From Mesotaenium endlicherianum (Eukaryota > Streptophyta > Zygnematophyceae > Zygnematales > Mesotaeniaceae), in NCBI GenBank assembly GCA_009602735.1, contig WELA01004388.1, positions 430,488 through 486,917 of the forward strand: 56,430 bases of DNA. Direction: 5' to 3'. The notes under the pieces are model-generated. The model worked only from the letters and a program-made list of their open reading frames with translations, was not told where the DNA came from and ran no database searches. The translations under genes were made by a program, and so were the position numbers. This document shows, piece after piece, positions 11,601 through 24,451 of the stretch (its first letter is position 1; every line of letters begins with the position of its first letter).

Positions 11601-13247
11601 GGGGTCTGGGGGTGCGTGCTCCGCCTGAGAGTGCGCGGCGGCAGCAGGCGAGGACAACTGCAGCCCTGCTGCGTGAAGGCGGGCCACCTCCGCACGCAGC
11701 TTCTCTCCGAGGTCGTTGATCTCCTTGATCCGACCGAGCGTGGGCCCGCGCGTGCCATGCCTCGCCTGCGGGGCGCAGAAAGCGGCGTCCAGATTGCACA
11801 GGAGAATTTTCACGTGGATTCTCAGATTATACAGGACGGGGGTATGCACACACTGCTCTGCTGCACCTGCCGCAGTTCTCCTGAAGCGCGCCCATGGTAC
11901 GTTACTGCCTTCACAATTTTGAGCTCATTCAGTGAGTTTGTGGCTGGTGTACAAACTCAACCAAGCACAACCAAGCATTACTTCCGACACATACGCAGTC
12001 ATGTATGCATTATTTTTCAGTATACATGTATATATAGATATATAGATATATACATATGCATATTATATACCTACGTATATCTACATGAGCCGTGCCTGAT
12101 ACAAATTTCTGGGTGGAGCTCGGGAATACGAGGGTGGTGACCGTTGTGAACCACAAGCCAGGAAGTTCTTCTTGAAGCGGGGAGGCGATTTCCTCAACAA
12201 ACACGACTATACCTGTCCTACCAATCACAGAAACCGTTTCTCACAACCAGGCCTACTTGTGTTTCCGTGTTCATTTCATTCTCACCCCTGTGGTGCTGCA
12301 CTGCAGTGAGCATTGGGCGACGAAGTCCTTAGATGGCCCCATGTTCGGCCCGCCCTACGTCCCGCGCAAACGTCTGCTAGGAATGGATGTGATTGCACTT
12401 CTATATGCAACTGCTTTCAGTTTGTCGCACATCTGCGCACGAACACATGGACGAGTTGTAGAAGACATGGGAAGTGTGTTTTCCACCAGCGTGCCGTAGA
12501 ACGTACCAGAAGGTTGAGATGAATGGGTGTGCAGCCCTCAGGAGGAGCGGGCAGGTCGAGCGTAGGTCCACCAAACTCATCCAGGGAGTCCTGGTACCTG
12601 CAGGATAGGCCCCGTTTGCACAGCAGCATGCCACACATCAATTCTAAGCCCTCCTTTTCCCCAGTCTCACTCGTGGTGCCGGCGAAGTTGGAACCCCGTT
12701 CACACCACAACTTATCAATGTCAAGGCACTTCTAAGTTACCTTTCCTTCCCCCCCCATGGCTGGAATTAAATTGCGCGAGGCACACAGACGGGAGGCTGA
12801 CGTCATTCCACTGTATATTATCAGAGCTGACATGAGAAGAAGATTACGGCGGTGTACATTTGAGACTCTTCTTTTTGCATGTGCCCAAACCACGTGTCAA
12901 AATATAATGCTTATCTACTTAAAGTAAGAACAGTCGATGTGGTTTCAATTGCCTCAGTAAATCACAGTTGTTTGGTGATACATTTTCCTTTATGGATGCA
13001 TGCTCGCCTCCTTGCCTCCACCTCGACTACGATACACCTTTTCATCAGAAGCAAGTAAAGATTGCCTCGTCAAGCAGCAGAAAGTTCCAGCTTACCTTGT
13101 AGAGGTTGACAGATGAGCAAATATATTAAATTTCTTCTCCACATGCGTCGCACTTTGCTTAGCACATATCGACTGAGCTCCCGCGAAGAGCAACAACACT
13201 ACCAGGTGCAGGAGTGATTGACCCCGACCTCCTCCAAAAAACACCAT
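8698..13247 (-). CDS. Multiple inositol polyphosphate phosphatase-like
   Basis: A histidine acid phosphatase of the MINPP/phytase type, which removes phosphates from InsP6 and related polyphosphates, usually in the secretory pathway or wall. Exons on the minus strand are 13247-13096, 12597-12507, 11765-11241, 10646-9618 and 8739-8698, with all GT/AG sites and phases consistent. Exon 1 gives a signal peptide (hydrophobic LLHLVVLLLFAGA about residues 11-24). The phosphohistidine motif RHGTRGP starts exon 3. VPRASASAVAFGMGLF opens exon 4, YAHAETVIPFL is the MINPP-type HAE proton-donor motif, and exon 5 encodes GELFCPFSVF. Two low-complexity inserts are unusual: about 85 residues with Gln runs in exon 3, and about 70 Ala/Glu/Thr-rich residues in exon 4. 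The C-terminal exon, any ER-retention signal and the stop codon were not found. Confidence 0.9.
11440..11472. repeat. CTG microsatellite in phosphatase exon
   Basis: Interrupted CTG triplets on the plus strand encode two short Gln runs on the minus strand, inside the exon-3 insertion of the MINPP-like gene. Length variation here would change protein length without shifting frame. Confidence 0.75.
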
Positions 13248-15196
13248 ATCTTCAAGCAGCGAATTAATACCTGTTTAACAAGGTATGCACAAGTCGAGAA
13301 CTTGCAACCAGAAGTAGGAAAATGAGAAATAGCAGCGCGAGTTAAATCAGCATACGTGGGAAAGCAGTATGCAACTGCCTGCGCGTCAATTATGTCTGAT
13401 GTACTATTGACAGAATGCTTCAGAAATCTGTCCACGGCATGAAAGGTATACGGGTATCAGATTCAGAAAATGAAGCACATAGTCCCCCTAATTTGGAAGC
13501 CTTTGACAGTCCTCACCTTCTTCTATATTCAAAATCCTTAATACATGCTCGTCAATTCACTCTAACAACAGGCTCCTTGTTGTAACAACGAGACGTCATA
13601 TGATCACTACGAAAAAAGTAATACAGTCACACACTTTTGATCATGCTGTTGAAAAAATGTGATCTTCTACAGTGGTAGAAACACTTATCGGCACAATATG
13701 ACTCTTATGAGTGCTTCGCGTGCTTCACTTTAGTGAACTCCGGACCTCTGAAGCGATTGTGAAGTTTTTTCGGCAAGCACTTGAAGACGAGGACAGGGAG
13801 CGCGACAGCCAAATTTGGCGCTAACGGCGCCATCAGGGCACCATGCTTGTATGGGGCAGTATGCCAGGAACTTCTGTCGTTGCCGCGTTGCGCAAGGATA
13901 GAGACGGTGACGATAAATGTGACAAGTGGTGACGAACACGGACGAATTAGGAGTGCTGTTAGAGTAACACGTGGTTCCGCTTATCAACCCGAATCTGACT
14001 AGACCGATGTATCCCTTTATACTTCTTTATACCATGGGGTGCTAACTGGCTGCAACTTTTCTAATTCATTGAGAATTTTCGCAAGAATTGCAAGTCGAGT
14101 GCGAAGAGTTTCCGTTTAATTTGATGTAATCCTTAATCGTGATGGCTAAAATGGGCTTCAAACAAAAAATGTTTGAGATAGTGGCGCAACCGAAAAAGTG
14201 TCGCAATGAACGCCCGAATTTTGGAAGGACTTATCACCCCATGCTTTTTACTGCTTTATAGTGATTATTAGCTACGTCCTTATCTGCCTTACCTTGCCCT
14301 TCCTCCGAGGAGCTAGGTTTGGACTGTCGTGGTATAGGTTCGTCGTGTTCCACTTCTTCGACAGGGTTACAACTTACCACTGATGACATGGTGGTGAGTG
14401 TGCCCTCCACTAGGATGTATGAAGTTACTACGTTCCCCTACGTTCGACTAACATGTCTCCACGTTACACACATGCCAAACAATTTCCGTGTACAAAACCA
14501 AAATGGAAGATGAACTTTAAACGTCTCATGCACCTCATAAACTTTTCACTAAACATCGCAAAAAACTTGGGGAACTTTAAAGTGATATCGACATTTTTTA
14601 AACAAGCTAGGTTTAATGGTTTTTGGAGTTATGAAGTTCAAAGTACTTGTTTAAAAAATGGACGTTGACATCACGAGATGGACATTTATTTTGTAACTAA
14701 TAATTTTGGAGGTACATGATATGTCGCAAAAGTCTGTGTGTCCTTCACCGTAACAAGGATGTATGGGTGGTGTGTGCTATTATTATTCCTGGCTGATGGC
14801 CAAAAAGGATCAAATACTTCTTAACACTTGCTTCACATCCGCAGAGCTTTTCTTGGGGACCCAAGTGTCTTCATCACCCTTCAAGAAGTACGGACTTTAC
14901 TTGATTTTCCGCAATTTCCCACAGATAACAATGAATTTAAGAAACAGGTATGGCCCCACAATGAGCACGGCCAATGCACATCAGCAAGATGCACCAATTA
15001 GACATCTGGCCGCAATTTCCAACGGGTGGAGCCACATGGTGCACAGCACAATAATGCACGATACGATCTCTCTCCCAGCGGGCAACCTTTTGAGAAGTAT
15101 GCTGCAAACAAAAACATTGATCATTGAGTCTCACATCATCTTCCAACAAATGGCGAGCAACACAGAGGAAGGTGGAACTAAAAGGGGAGCCCATAG
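13248..15196. other. AT-rich spacer between two minus-strand genes
   Basis: This interval lies between the start of the phosphatase gene and the stop of the folate gene. It is clearly more AT-rich than the genes, has only short ORFs, and shows no domain, repeat or RNA gene I can recognise. The promoter of the phosphatase gene should lie at its left end. Confidence 0.5.
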
Positions 15197-15489
15197 TCAG
15201 CTCCTCAGCTGGTCAGCATGGTGAAGCACAGCCGCGACGGCATGTAAGGAGCCTGTGATGCACAGCACACACTCAGGGCCTCCACTCTCCACAGCGCTCG
15301 AAACGGCCTCTATAACACCAGCCGCCTCCTCTATTCTGCAACCCCTCGCCTCCGCAAAGTCCGTGCTTTCAGACAAAAGCTGCTGCCGAGACTCCTCCCA
15401 CGCCTGTCTAAGTACCGCAACCGGAGCAGAGCGCGCCGAGCTCCCCGCGATCGACACCTGGGTCAGCACAGTCGTCTCCAGCCCTTTAC
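15197..15489 (-). CDS. Last exon of FolC-type synthase
   Basis: This exon encodes the C-terminal end of the glutamate ligase domain: [18 protein letters not shown], then [20 protein letters not shown], which is the family's ITGS strand-helix ending. Its acceptor (AG at 15491-15490) joins in phase with the donor at 16141, across the (AG)n intron. The stop codon is just before the start of the AT-rich spacer. Confidence 0.9.
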
Positions 15490-15827
15490 CTGCAGACAGC
15501 CGGCACCAGGAAAAAGAGAGAAAGCCATTGCAGCATAAGAAGTCAATGAAGGGGCAGACTACAAAACAACGAGCATCTTGGGGTACACGGATCTGCGATC
15601 TTAATCTGAGCCCTCGTCGCATTAGGCACGCCAAAGAATGTCGGTAGCAGAATGAGGAAGCCGCAGAGGGAGAGGAGGACAGATATGAAGGCATGGCAGT
15701 ACAGTGGCGGGGGAGGAAGTTCAGCATTAGAACGAGCCCTTGACCTCAACCTGACAACTCAGTGGAAGAGACTTTTTCGACAGTTTCTCCTTGTGGAAGC
15801 AGTGCCATCAGCAGAATCAGGAGCGAA

Positions 15828-15901
<74 letters not shown>

Positions 15902-16056
15902 NNNNNNNNNNNNNNNNNNNNNNNNNNNNNNNNNNNNNNNNNNNNNNNNNNNNNNNNNNNNNNNNNNNNNNNNNNNNNNNNNNNNNNNNNNNNNNNNNNN
16001 NNNNNNNNNNNNNNNNNNNNNNNNNNNNNNNNNNNNNNNNNNNNNNNNNNNNNNNN

Positions 16057-16116
<60 letters not shown>

Positions 16117-19100
16117 GGCATGGCAGGGGAGCAAATCTTACAGTGGCGTAGAAGCGCCGATGCAAATGCGGAGTGGTCTTTGTCGGATGCCATGGCCACG
16201 ACGAGCGCCACGTGGCGCCCATTGCAGGCGTCCGTCAGAGTCTCTGCCAGCGCCTTGCCAGAAGCTCCCGTGTGCGCTGCTCCCGCCAGTCAAACCCCCC
16301 ACCACACGAGATTGTCTCAATCCCCGTGAGATTCGAAAAGGTGCAGGATGCTTGCGTTGGCAGACTGCAGTGCCGATGCTGGCCCCGGCACTGCCTCAAG
16401 CGAGGATAGGCGAGACTTTCTTTACTTGAGATTTTGAGATATGCGGAACATTTTGCTAAGGCAGAATACAGTGCTTAACGCTGGCCCCAGCTCTGCCTGC
16501 ATAGGAGATGGACCAGACTCACTGTCTGGCTCCGCATGAAGACCGCTTGCAGTCTCAGGAAGAGTACAGTCGGCCAACATGTTCTGCGTGCAGGCAGACA
16601 CTAGGCTCGTGCGCGCGCGAGCCTGCGCCGAGCGAGCCTGCGCCATGCGGCATGTGGCATGTGGCATGGGGCGTGACGTCGATGAGAGGGACCAGACGTT
16701 CAGTATCACACTTTCAGAAGTTGTTGTAATTGTGCATTCTTAATACATGAGCTGGGACCTGCAATGCTGTGAGTGGGATCGCCGCCCGAGCGATCTGCAG
16801 CAGGAGGTAGAGAACAAAGCGAACAATGAAGACCACAAGCCAGCAGACACTCGCATGCACACGCGCCAGGATAGGTAAGGGGCTGCTGACCTCCGTCCAC
16901 GATGATTGTTCTGCCAGGTGCCCCGAGCGCTGCCGCCTGCGCAGCAGAGAGCACCTGAAACCGCCCTGGCAGGTGGGCCTGCTCCAGACCTGCCCTGAGT
17001 GCCGAGTGGGGGATGTCATACCCTGCCAGCATGCCAGGCAACGCACAGAGCACCCCCCACCTACCCAGGCGTAGAGCATTTAACTCAAATAAAAAAGGAC
17101 TAAAACGGACTGGTTGGCATCGCACAGAGCACCCCCAAGCTATCCAGGCGTAGACCAGCTTTGCAGGTACATAGCAATTGTATGACACAAAAGCAGCAAG
17201 AAACAGTGAAGTAAAGTGCGATAGAACAGAATAAGCCAGCAACCACATAACCTAAAACTCTTGCCTCTACCAGCCGCGTCGCGCCAGTAAGTCAATCAGC
17301 ACAGAGAGCAGGTCACCAACACAGCGACACCAGGCCCCTGCGCTCTCGGACGAGCACACCTGGCGCCTCGGAGGACCAGCCACAGCCGGCTTACAAGGCA
17401 AGGCAGCCAACAAGGAAGAGCTGGAGGCGCCAGCTGTAGGCGTCAGGTAAGCAAGCGCCTGCAAGACGAAAACACAGGTGCGGACCTTGGAGGCGGAGGC
17501 AGGTGGCGGCCAGTAGCGCAGCGGCAGCGTTGTGCGCCTGGTGCCCCCCAACCATGGCCATCCTCACGTCCTCCAGCCTCTCCCTCCCCCTCTCCATCTG
17601 GATCGCCGCTTTGTCCTGAACGCCCGCAAAAGACTCACGAGATGTGCTCAGCTGCTGCTGCTGGCAAAGCTGCAGGAAGGCTGAGACCAACAGGCAGGGG
17701 AAATACAGGAGGGCTTGTAGTAGGGATAGGGGTAGTGGGGGGGAGTAGGCTTAGCACAAGGCGCAGTGCTAGTAGCAGGGGTGGGGGCACTCCCCATGCA
17801 ACTCTTCCCTTGCTTCAAGGGGTGGGAAAGGGTTGAATGTAAAATATGGACACTCAAAGCTGAGTTATTTCCATTGGTTTCACAGGCCTCACAGTCACAG
17901 GGGGGGGACAATGTACTGGGCAGGGAAAAAATCAGATCAGTATTGTGTCATATCAGATGCTGTAAAAATGTATTACTCTCTGATTGCATCGAGATATCTA
18001 AGCTTGCTACTTGGCATGGAAGAGGATACAGATGGCAGCGTATGGCCGCCTCCCCTGAAGCAAGCAGCCAAGCAGGAAAGCGGAGCACACCTGGTGTAGG
18101 GTCTGTGCATTGGTCGGAGAGTGTCCTCCACCTTCACCAGCGCCAGGTGTCTGTGTCCTGAGAATGACGGCTGCAGCAGCGCCGTCGATCTCAAATCTGC
18201 ACGTCTGCGAGGCACCTGAGGAGTCCAGGGAGGGCCGCCCGCACGCGTGGGCAACCAGGGGGGCAATCGTCGGCAGCAGGGGAGCATTTAACGCACGAGC
18301 CGTGGCCCGCAGCACGTCCTCTGCCACCTCCTCTGCCTGTGCTGCCACCACCACCTGTGCTTCAGTCAAATGCCATCCCCTCCCCCCCCCAAAAAAGCAC
18401 CCAGCCCACGCCCCCGGCCTCTGATCGGTTCCAATGCTTGAGAGGATGCACGCGTGGCATTTCCTGCAGCATGGTGCTCCTGCCACCTGTCCTCCTGGAA
18501 AATACCGGAGCGTTTACCGCACGACACAGCATTGGGACTCGAGCAGTTTTTGTGATGCGACTGCGAGAGCTCAGGCGCGAGCTGAAAGAGGCCCTCCCTG
18601 CGTGGGGCTCCATACACCTGAAGGGTCCAGGAGCTCTCCAACATCTGCGAGAGCCAGCAAGCATGCGAGAGCAAGACGTGCATGGCGTGCGCGCGACAAC
18701 TGCGACACCAAGCATCACGCCCCACAAGCAAAGAGGGACGCGTGTACGGCCAGGTCACACCGAACGCAACGAAGAAAGCAGCAAGCAAGCTTATACGACG
18801 TGCGTGCGACGGCAGAGCACTACATCCGGACGTGCAAGTGCACGCAACAGCAACGCCAGCAAGCACTGGACCCTGTGAATGAAGGGGGGGGGGANGCCGC
18901 CATCGAGCCGCCCAAAGCTGTCCAGTGCTCCCGCCCAACGCTCGTGATGACGGCGGCCGCCAGCGACTCGGGCGGCACAACGTTGGTGGCGTCTCTCACG
19001 CCACCCAGACCTGTCTACAGCCGAGCCCCCCCCCCAGCTTCCGCCCCGCACCACGTGCCACGCACCGTTCCGCCACCTGTCAGTCGGCAAGGCAACGGAC

Positions 19101-22100
19101 CCCATGCTCAAGCATGCGCCGTTGCGGGCGCGAGCGTGTAAATTCGTGCCTTGCTGCCACTGGGGAGCGAGGAACAGGCCTGCGGATACTCAGGAATGAG
19201 GCGAGCGCAGCAACAGTGTTTGGGTCGCACGGTACGGGATGACTCGCACATGCTGATGCCAGCTGGAGGCCTGAGGAGACACAGGGACAGAGAGCACCCC
19301 GGAGGCGTCCAAGCCCAACCCGGCTCCTACACCCGAACCTATCAACCCTGGAGGCAGCAGCACACCGCCTCTGGAAGGGCTGCAAGTACCCGTTGCCCGC
19401 GCGGGGCAGAGGGCTGGCCAGGGAAGTGCAGGGCAGCGGAAGAGGAGGCGGGGCAGAGCCGGGCACGGCAGAAATAGAGGCAGGAACATGATGCCTGGGT
19501 AGCTGGGCGGGTGGGCTAGCGCACGTGCACACGCACTTGCACGTGCACGTGCGAGGACATGCGTGCGCGCACGTGCATACCTCGATGACGGCGACGTCCA
19601 CCTGCTCCTCCGCGAAGTGCGCGTACGCCAGCCCCGTCAGCACCTGCGGGCCATACCCCCACCCCCCACCCCCAACCCCACCCCCACACCGCAAGCCCCC
19701 AGCGTCAGCAACTCGTCGTGAGAGGAGAGCGGCTACCCGAGGTTCAAGTAGGTCTGGGGTTGCATATCAGAGCTCAGGGTTCAGCGTTCACGTTTTAAGG
19801 TTCAGGGTTAAGAGGGGAGGCTCCAGAGGACAGGGAGGGTGCCTATGGGATGTGTGCGGAGGCCAGCAAGGAAAGCGGAAGATCAAATGGTGATCAGGTG
19901 GCGACCGTCCGCCAAGCCGGCATGAAGCTTCTCATGCAGAGAGCTCCCGGCGTTGCTGATCCATAGGCTCTCGCTTGCTGTCAGATCTCAATTACCCTGG
20001 CAGCTGCCAATTGCCAGAAGGGCGGTAAGGGGGCGGGCGGAGACCGCCCACAGCCAGCCACTCTGATTTTATTTTGACGGTTTGCATGTTGCACTGGCAC
20101 CAGTAACACGTGGCACCAGGTGTATGTTCCACACCTCACTACGGGATTCCCCTCTTCCCCCCCTCCCCGCGCCCACCCCCACCCCCACAGGAATGTGTTC
20201 CAGAGACACCCTACTGGGGAACACCCCCTCCTACCCCCCCCCCATCCCNCCCTGTGAGCTGTGCAGATTTGGGGCGACAGAGCGAGGGAAAGAGGGGGTG
20301 AGAGGGCGAGCTGGAGAGGGGAGAGGGGGAGGGGGGGAGAGGAAAAAGGGTGGAGGAAGAGGGGGAGAGAGGGAGAGGGAGTCGGGGGGAGGGGGAGCGT
20401 GGGCTGTGGTGATGGTCCCCACAGCCTAGGGCTCCAAAGACCTGCTGGAGCTGCTGGCAGCTTCTCGGACCATGTGAGCGCAAGGGTGCCACGTGTACAC
20501 CCTAGAGATGATTAGTAGGGTTTACGGTCTGCACTCCCAGCAGGCCTCCAAAGAAGGCACAGAGGTGCTTAGGAGTGAGGGGGCTGTGGTGCCTGCCACG
20601 CGTCCATCCTAAGGTAAGAAAAAACCCTCGGGTTTAAGGCGTAACCTTCGAGCTACCCCCGAGCCGTCTCAGGGCGCGCAAGGGTGCTGCTACTCTCGTG
20701 GAAGGTAGAAGGGGTAAAGAAGGCAGGGGGCGTGGGGGGGTAAGAAGGGAGGAGGAGNGGCCCGCCATGTGGCGCTTGAGCAGCGCGTCAAAAGCCGCTA
20801 CGGAAATCGGGTCGCCAGCTGGCCCCAGGATGCGCTCTCTTAGGTGGCTCACGTGTGGACTGCCGCATGACGCCCGCACACCCCCCCCCCCCACCCCAGC
20901 CCCCATTCCCGGCCCTTAATCTTTGTCAGCGCCACTAGGCACTTGCCCCTGCATGCGTGGCGAGCGAGCCTACCGTGGGATAGCAGCAATTAGAAGAACG
21001 CAGACAGCCGGCTGCAGCTGCATGTTGTCCCTAATTGGACGCTTCAGGCCTAAGTGGCAAGCGGGCGGCGGTCAAGACAGAGCTTGAGGGAAGCATTGAG
21101 GTGCAATGAGCCACATGCCCGAGTCCGCTGACGTCCTGTGGGCGTGCCAGCTGGCAGGCAACAAGCGGAGACAGCTCAGCATGGGCACGAGCCGGAGGAG
21201 CGGCCTCGTCTGCAAGCCTCTGGCGCTGGCTGAAGCGCTGGTCGCATGCCGGAACAGACTGGCGCAGCACAGCTCAGCGCGACGATAAGTCGCTTCACCA
21301 AAGCATTCTCTGTCCTCGGCCGTCAGCCACATAACCATTTCATGCAAGCCTCGTCCATTTATGTCTTCTAATTGCCTCAGTATCTGATTTCTACCGGGAA
21401 TGGGAGACAAGGTGCGTTTGTAACTCCCTCGTTTGGATCACAGCGCTACCAAACTGCCTTTGCTCTGTACGGGGGCTGAGGAGGAGGTGGCCAGAAGGGG
21501 AGAAGGGGGGGTATTGAGGTGGAGGGCGGAGGGGCAAGAGGGTGTGGCCAGAGACACATGAGGCAGGAGGGGGGAGAAACGGTGTGGGAGGTGGGACCTG
21601 GTGTAGGTGCCTGTGCGGATGCCAGCACACCGCAGCATGGCCGACAAGAATGCCACCGTGGATCCCTTGCCCTTGCTGCCTGCCACGTGGACTACCTGCC
21701 AAACAGGAAGACCATGCCGAGGTTCAAATGGACGAAGCCGGTGGAGTCGATGGAGGTATTGTTGGCCAGGATGAAGGCAGAGCTCCAGAGGACAACCTCA
21801 CACAGCCTTTGGGAGTGCACTCAATGCTTGCTTTCGGGGCTCAGGTTAAGGGTCTTGGGGCAGGGTTAGGGTTCAATCAAGGTTTAAACTTTGGAATAGG
21901 GTTGGGGATGAGGGACAAACGGTAATGGGCTCACCCTAGGGATGCGCATGCACAAACGCGCATGCGTGCAAGTCGGTACTTCCGCACTGCACGGAGTGCT
22001 TACGTGGTTGAGATTTTGTGCAGGGTTTAGAGAGTAAGGTTAGGGTTTCACAGTACGGGTGTAGGGGTGAGAAAGGACGTGCAGTGTATGCTAGGCACAC

Positions 22101-22861
22101 GTTGGTGGAGTTGTGTAGTTGGAACAATTTTTGAGCTCTCTTCTTGTGCCTGCAGCAGACGGCGCCGGAAAGTACTTTGAGCCTACGTGAGCAGACATTG
22201 CAAAGGGTGTGCACAGAAAGGGCACATGAAACGCAGAGGGAGCGCAAACCAGAGGAGCACAGGAAGCGCAGACAAAGCACAAGAAGAGACAGTCGGACAG
22301 GGAACCCAGACAGGGAGAGAGGCAGCAAAAGCGCAGAGAAGGAGCAGAGAAAATGAGAATGACCGCAAGGAGAGTGCGCAAAGACCGCAGAAAAAAGTGG
22401 CCCAGGAGCGCAGCGCAAACAAGGCCTCTGACTTTCTCCACTCCCCATCGAGAAGGATGCGGTGAGAGCAGGCGCAGTCCAGCGTGTCAAGAGAAACTGG
22501 CGACAAGAGGGCACAAAAGAATCGCAAAGGATCTCACTGCGGGTCTCACTTTGTACTTATGTATTGGGTTGCCCAGGTGTTTCATGAGGAGCTTCATACG
22601 CGCCAGCTCAAAGCCCTCCTTTGACGCAGTTCCGGCACCCGTCGGAACGCCCTGAACTTCATAGTTCACTAAGGACTGCAAGTACTTCTCTGCATCTAAG
22701 TGCTCCCTTTGTGGAGGGCTTCGAGAGTGACTGCGCTCAGAAGCAGCAGAAAAAAACCCAACCATTGCTGCTGACAGACCCGGAGGCAGGAAGAAATGGC
22801 TGCCAGGTGATCGTGAGGAGACTTTTCCAGCCCTAAGCAGGCTCAAAGTTGCACTCCTCAT
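15197..22861 (-). CDS. FolC-type dihydrofolate/folylpolyglutamate synthase
   Basis: ATP-dependent ligase of the Mur ligase/FolC family, which adds glutamate to dihydropteroate or folates. Resemblance to plant dihydrofolate synthetase makes DHFS the likelier role. Resolved exons (minus): 22861-22550, 21695-21598, 20859 to about 20757, 19643-19581, 19014 to about 18896, 18359-18091, 17615-17486, 17022-16891, 16276-16142 and 15489-15197. The first exon starts with about 50 Arg/Ser-rich residues, a possible organelle transit peptide, then [19 protein letters not shown]. Exon 2 has the P-loop AGSKGKGST. Later come [45 protein letters not shown], an IVDGAHT motif split across exons, and [10 protein letters not shown]. 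Linker exons between 20757 and 19643 and between 18896 and 18359 were not resolved; single Ns at 20758 and 18895 sit beside two boundaries. The acceptor at 19015-19016 was chosen because it keeps the GLGG frame. Confidence 0.92.
15829..16112. repeat. (AG)n microsatellite with N gap
   Basis: A long AG dinucleotide tract is interrupted by 155 Ns (15902-16056), all inside the last intron of the folate synthase gene. The Arg/Glu and Ser/Leu ORFs across it in several frames are meaningless. The true tract length is unknown. Confidence 0.95.
19737..19812 (+). repeat. Degenerate TTAGGG/TTCAGGG-like repeats
   Basis: Short words such as GGTTCAAG, GGGTTCAG and CAGGGTTAAG recur within an intron of the folate synthase gene. 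They resemble decayed telomere-type units (TTTAGGG/TTAGGG) but are too diverged to be sure. Confidence 0.4.
21838..22046 (+). repeat. Degenerate telomere-like repeats in intron
   Basis: This part of the first folate synthase intron contains GGTTAAGGG, AGGGTTAGGGTT, GGGTTTAG and AGGTTAGGGTTT scattered among other GT-rich sequence. It looks like an interstitial, decayed telomeric-type array. Confidence 0.45.
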
Positions 22862-23343
22862 TCCTCAGTCGAGTTTCGTGTGCCGAGACATGAGTAGAGC
22901 CTCCGCAGCAGGAGAGCACCTCACTCAGCAGACGCAGGCCATCGAGTATCACGAGGAGCTTTATGCATTGTCCCGTTTCGCTCGACTCTCGCTCTTAACC
23001 TCAAAGAGGAAGTCATTCAAGCATGAAGAGTCACTGTGAAAAAGAAAATGTCGTACAATTTCCAGTCGCTATTTCGAGTGGCTGTGCTTCCATGTAGCCT
23101 CCACTTGATGCCTGCACGATTCATGACGAGTATTGACGAAAACGAGGTTCGCGACCACTCTGTTGCACGTTGACAATATTGTGCCACATCGACCAAATCG
23201 CACCTGGATGCGCACTGGATGCATAAAACCCACTCGAAGTGACTCTAAGCATGGGTTGCACTTGCCACAATATCGTCAAAATAAGTCAAAATAGTGTGCG
23301 ACACTCCAAACTCTTATCTTCAGAGTGCAGAACATAGAGAACG
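22862..23343. other. Spacer between folate gene and retroelements
   Basis: No ORF or repeat of note. It should include the promoter of the minus-strand folate synthase gene. The junction with element A lies near 23344. Confidence 0.45.
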
Positions 23344-24423
23344 ATAGGGTGCGTCGTGGCCGACCTTGCCGCAATATGTGCTATTGCCGGGCTTGCCGTT
23401 TTGCGCAAGCATGCAGTCATGGCGAGAGTGGCCCATCTTCCCGCAAGACCAGCAGGGGTCGCTCGTCGTGGCGGCCATAGAGATACGGCCGCGCAGCGCT
23501 CCGCGCTGCTGAGTCTGCTGGGGCAGCTGCGAGTGCTGCTGCTGGGACTAGCATGCAGGGGCTGGTCGCATCGTGGAAGATGGCAACACCCAGGCCACCT
23601 GCCGTACGCCTGTAGATGCGAGGCCCACAGCTCCGTGCGATTGCCAGGCTCTGCTTCTCGACTAAGAGGTAAGCGTCCTCCAGTGAGTATTCGAAACCCT
23701 TGCGGTCGATGAGGGGGGCGATAGCTCTCTCCCTCAGACGCGGCTCCACGGCATGCAAGAAGATCTCCGCTGCCTCTCGGTCAGTAACCGTGCCCACGTC
23801 TCTGCGTAGGTGGGTCAAACGTCGGTACATCATGCGGATCGTCTCGTTCTTGCGGCGGAAGAAGTGGTGCAGCTCGTACACCTTCTCCTCCGTGGCGGCC
23901 TGGAACTCCTGTCGGAGGACGTCCCAGATGGTCTGCACAGGGTCAGCTCGTGGGGTCTGAACGTCCCCGACCTACTCCGTGCGCGTGAAGATCTCGGCTG
24001 CCTTCTCTCGGTAGGTGTCGCGAGCCTTGTAGAGAAGGTAACGCATGAGTGTGCCAAACACCTGGCGCTTAGTGAGCACGGGCGTCTTGAGCTTAGCGTT
24101 CTCAAAATCAGCCTCGAACTCGGAGATAGTGTCGTCCAGATCACAGGTGCCCGGCCTGCCGTTGAGGCGGAAGAGGGAGGCCCTGTCTACCTTCGTATCC
24201 TGGTCACCTACCATGGAGTACGAGAGATCGTAGTGAGTCCACTGAAGAGGTGGCTCGTGCACGGCAGTCGGATGAGGGGCACCGGGTGCTCCGCCTCAAG
24301 GGGATCAGTGATAGTACTGAGATCTAAGTCTGAGTCCTTGCCACTAACCCCTTCGTAGTAAGGCTGATAAGATGGCCCACTGCGGGTAGGCATACGCTGA
24401 AGACTCTCATTGCGTGCAGGCAA
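23344..24423 (-). pseudogene. gag: gag pseudogene of element A
   Basis: Minus-strand fragments from 24423 down cover a Ty3-type gag. A shared N-terminus (QPYYEGVSGKDSD) is followed by the capsid segment (KVYELHHFFRRKNETIRMMY, then EAAEIFLHAVEPRLRERA) and a knuckle region (CWSCGKMGHSRHDC near 23450-23410). The second knuckle is incomplete because its first Cys is replaced by Ser. Frame changes near 24240 and again before the knuckles, and an in-frame stop near 23970, show that it is not translatable as one protein. It is nearly parallel to the plus-strand copy in element B. Confidence 0.85.
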
Positions 24424-24451
24424 AGAGAGATCTTCTTAGAAGTAAGGAGTG

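Noticed and set aside
15652..16429. Several 100-225 residue ORFs of alternating Arg/Glu, Ser/Leu or Glu/Arg
   Set aside because: They are translations of the (AG)n tract and the N gap in both strands and have no coding meaning.
17267..17551. Additional folate synthase exon between 17486 and 17022
   Set aside because: The flanking exons join directly in phase (one-base overhang plus two bases), and the candidate does not resemble the family and does not fit the phase.
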